From: Chloroflexota bacterium
Lineage (GTDB): Bacteria; Chloroflexota; Anaerolineae; Promineifilales; Promineifilaceae
Assembly (NCBI GenBank): GCA_008501785.1
Contig: QQUD01000318.1
Span: 1 to 6,127 of the forward strand
DNA: 6,127 bases
Reading direction: 5' to 3'
Notes under the pieces: model-generated
What the model was told of the DNA's origin: nothing
The model's database searches: none
Seen by the model: only the letters and a program-made list of their open reading frames with translations
Program-made: the position numbers and the translations under genes
Shown here: piece after piece, positions 4,000 to 6,127 of the stretch
Numbering within the stretch: position 1 is the first letter of the stretch
Layout of the letters: each line of letters starts with the position of its first letter

Positions 4000-6127
4000 C
4001 TAATCCACAATAATCTCTAACCCCTCTTGGTTTGTCTGATTGATGCAAATTTCTTTGGCGCGGCTGATGCTGATGAGATCGCTTTTGGCGGCAGCTAGCG
4101 TGTTAGCCAAAGCTTCGTTAGTTGTGGTTAGATTTAGGGCAGGTAGTTCAGCACCCAGCGAAAGGTTGTTTTCGCTTTTGTAGCGGCGAACTGCTGTGGC
4201 AATGTGAACGAGGGTTTCGCCGGTGGAAACGGCCGTTTCTTCCACCCAATCCTCGTTAATTTGTGGCCATTTGGCCTGGTGAATCGATGCCAGCCCATCG
4301 GTTTCTGCAAACAACCCCAGATAAATGCGTTCCGTGATGAAGGGCAAAATGGGAGCCAATAGCTTTAGCGTCGTCAGCAGCGTGTGGTATAGGGCGAATT
4401 GAGCCGGTTTGCTGGCTTCACCTCCTTCATACAGCCGCATTTTTGCCATTTCCAAATAGTTGTCAGCCAATGCCTTCCAGAAAAATGTTTCAATTTCGCT
4501 TTTAGCAGTCGCATAGTCATAATTTTGGAACAATGTTGTGGTGCGCTCAATTAGCTGCTGCGTGCGTCCTAAAATCCAGCGATCCGCCAATGTGCCTAGT
4601 GCAAACGCATCTTGCATTGGATCGAAATCTTGCAAGAATCGCTGGCTGAATCGTGATACATTCCATAGTTTATTTACCAGTTTTGCACCTGCCTGAATTT
4701 TTTCTTCGCTGATCAAGGTGTTTTTGCCTAAACCTGTGCTGGCTGCCCAATAGCGCACGGCATCGGCCGAATATTGTTCAATCATCGCCATCGGTGCAAC
4801 TGGGCCCCCGCCACGGCTCTTGCTGATCTTTTCGTTCCCTTCTGGAGCCATGCCTAAACCGGAAATAGCCACTTCCTGGAATGGCAATCGGCCAAAATGG
4901 AAATATGACTTAGCGATTGTGTAAAACGCCCAGGTCCGAATTATTTCATATGCTTGCGGCCGTAATGTGAAGGGATAGAGTTGTTCATAAAGCTTGCCGT
5001 TTGTTTGCCATTGGCCTGCAATTTGGGGTGTCATAGAGGAGGTGAACCAGGTATCCATCACGTCCATTTCTGGAATGAATTGGGTGCTGTTGCAGTGAGA
5101 ACACGGCCGTTTCGGTCTATCCTTCTCTGGATTGATGGGCAAATCTGCTGCATCAGGCAATATCTCATGACCACAATCGGCGCAATACCAAACCGGAATC
5201 GGTACGCCAAAATACCGCTGCCGTGAAATGCACCAGTCCCAACCGAGGTTCTCTACCCACTGTGTGTACCGATTTTGCATGTGCGGTGGATGCCATGTGA
5301 TTTGATTACCTGCTGCTAGCAAGGCTTCCTTATGGTCCAGTAGGTGAATAAACCATTGATGCGTCACAATGTATTCAACTGGCGTATCGCATCGTTCGTG
5401 AATGCGAACTGACTGTGAGATGGGTTCCTGCTTAAGCAGCAGTTTCTCTTCTGCCAGCGTCTCGATGATGGCTTTGCGGGCTGCGAATGTGCTCAATCCC
5501 GCAAATTGAGCTGCCATGTTCGTCATTGTGCCATCCGGGTTGATTGCTTCAATTAAGGGCAGCTTATGCGTATGCCACCAGGTTACATCGGCTGAGTCAC
5601 CAAAGGTGCAGCACATCACTGCACCCGTTCCTTTTTCGGGATCGGCTTCTGCGTCAGCTAGAATCGGTACTGATTGATTAAAGTGAGGTGTGGTGGCTTT
5701 GGTTCCGATGAGATGTTGGAAACGGCCGTCTTCTGGATGTACAAAAATGGCAACACAAGCAGGCAGCAGTTCGGGGCGCGTTGTCGCAATTGGTAGTGTA
5801 CTGCCATCCGCAAGGTTAAATTTGAGCGTGTAAAACGTTGTTTCTCGTTCTAAATCATTTAATTCTGCCTGGGCGATGGCGGTTTGGCATTCTGGACACC
5901 AGATTGTAGGCGCTTGCTGTCGATAGGCCAGCTCTTTTTGATGTAGGTCGAGAAACGACCATTGGGCAATTCGCTGCGCATTTGGGGCAATCGTGCGATA
6001 GGTTTGACGCCAATCGATGGACAGCCCGAGACGCTGCCACAATGCTTTGTAATCAGATTCGGCCGCATCGCTAATTGCGAGGCAACGCTCAATAAATGCA
6101 TTCCGCACAATGTCAGTTGCTTTGACC
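4000..6127 (-). CDS. valS: Valyl-tRNA synthetase, archaeal-like (type 2), 5' end outside the window
   Basis: ValS charges tRNA-Val with valine. About 708 residues are visible, ending in a TAG stop at 4000-4002. The frame stays open to the right edge (VKATDI before the GTG codon at 6106-6108), so the true start lies outside, and the HIGH motif with roughly 100 residues is missing from view. Counting from that GTG codon, the visible parts are: the WCPEC zinc pair (C71, C74); the CP1 editing domain at about 90-240 with ATTRPE; a second four-cysteine zinc site (C309, C312, C336, C339); DVMDTWFTSS; the signature KISKS at 427-431, with Ile replacing the usual Met; and a helical anticodon-binding domain from about 490. 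It ends soon after RRYKSENNLSL, without the long C-terminal coiled-coil arm of E. coli ValS. The KATD start, zinc sites and short tail fit the archaeal/Rickettsia-like type. It is convergent with the thyA operon. Confidence 0.95.
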   Translation of the reverse strand, partial: VKATDIVRNAFIERCLAISDAAESDYKALWQRLGLSIDWRQTYRTIAPNAQRIAQWSFLDLHQKELAYRQQAPTIWCPECQTAIAQAELNDLERETTFYTLKFNLADGSTLPIATTRPELLPACVAIFVHPEDGRFQHLIGTKATTPHFNQSVPILADAEADPEKGTGAVMCCTFGDSADVTWWHTHKLPLIEAINPDGTMTNMAAQFAGLSTFAARKAIIETLAEEKLLLKQEPISQSVRIHERCDTPVEYIVTHQWFIHLLDHKEALLAAGNQITWHPPHMQNRYTQWVENLGWDWCISRQRYFGVPIPVWYCADCGHEILPDAADLPINPEKDRPKRPCSHCNSTQFIPEMDVMDTWFTSSMTPQIAGQWQTNGKLYEQLYPFTLRPQAYEIIRTWAFYTIAKSYFHFGRLPFQEVAISGLGMAPEGNEKISKSRGGGPVAPMAMIEQYSADAVRYWAASTGLGKNTLISEEKIQAGAKLVNKLWNVSRFSQRFLQDFDPMQDAFALGTLADRWILGRTQQLIERTTTLFQNYDYATAKSEIETFFWKALADNYLEMAKMRLYEGGEASKPAQFALYHTLLTTLKLLAPILPFITERIYLGLFAETDGLASIHQAKWPQINEDWVEETAVSTGETLVHIATAVRRYKSENNLSLGAELPALNLTTTNEALANTLAAAKSDLISISRAKEICINQTNQEGLEIIVD

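Larger units (their letters stand above)
127..5730. repeat. Dispersed palindrome ACGGCCGT, ten copies across the window
   Basis: The octamer ACGGCCGT starts at 128, 501, 1069, 1183, 1977, 2882, 3085, 4229, 5103 and 5722. Six copies are the perfect decamer AACGGCCGTT (starting 127, 500, 1068, 1976, 3084, 4228). With equal base frequencies about 0.1 copy of the octamer is expected in 6.1 kb. One copy is intergenic, nine are inside genes on both strands, and they are read in three frames (as TAV, NGR/DGR, and RP). Near matches occur at 389-398 and 4955-4964. The mean spacing is about 620 bp. The entry spans first to last copy; the DNA between them is not part of the repeat. Confidence 0.9.

Noticed and set aside
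4763..4770. TCGGCCGA as another copy of the palindrome
   Set aside because: It shares only the CGGCCG core, so it was not counted.
5855..6110. Short minus-strand open frames in the valS 5' region
   Set aside because: They are alternative frames within valS, which has clear motifs.

Overview
The window looks like chromosomal DNA of moderate GC from a bacterium. A Chloroflexota (Anaerolineae-like) origin is my best guess. It rests on the archaeal/'type 2' style valyl-tRNA synthetase, the LiaF/DUF4097-like membrane protein and the style of the intergenic repeats; none of these is decisive.

Layout. Positions 1-266 are non-coding: a terminator-like hairpin (58-79), a run of eight G (103-110), a possible extended -10 promoter, and a large purine/pyrimidine hairpin directly in front of a strong ribosome binding site. 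Next comes a 350-residue protein with three membrane segments and a repetitive beta-rich outer domain (267-1319). A second purine/pyrimidine hairpin follows it (1331-1394). Then comes a forward operon with its own extended -10 promoter: thyA (1511-2305), folA (2321-2815) and a Cof-type HAD phosphatase (2800-3624). Positions 3625-3999 hold no gene, only a cluster of related inverted-repeat elements between convergent genes. From 4000 to the right edge, on the minus strand, lies the 3' part of valS, cut by the window end.

How the genes fit together. ThyA makes dTMP and turns methylene-tetrahydrofolate into dihydrofolate, and FolA reduces dihydrofolate back to tetrahydrofolate, so thyA-folA is one metabolic cycle. 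The HAD gene overlaps the end of folA and is probably co-translated; its substrate is unknown. The membrane protein and ValS look unrelated to this cycle.

The genes themselves are ordinary. The unusual signal is at the DNA level. The octamer ACGGCCGT occurs ten times in 6.1 kb (six times as the perfect decamer AACGGCCGTT), in coding and non-coding DNA, in genes on both strands and in all three reading frames. My hand counts show that the plus strand is G-rich just before these sites and loses that bias, or becomes C-rich, just after them. This suggests a highly iterated palindrome with a strand-asymmetric DNA process centred on it, comparable in abundance to HIP1 of cyanobacteria or to DNA uptake sequences.
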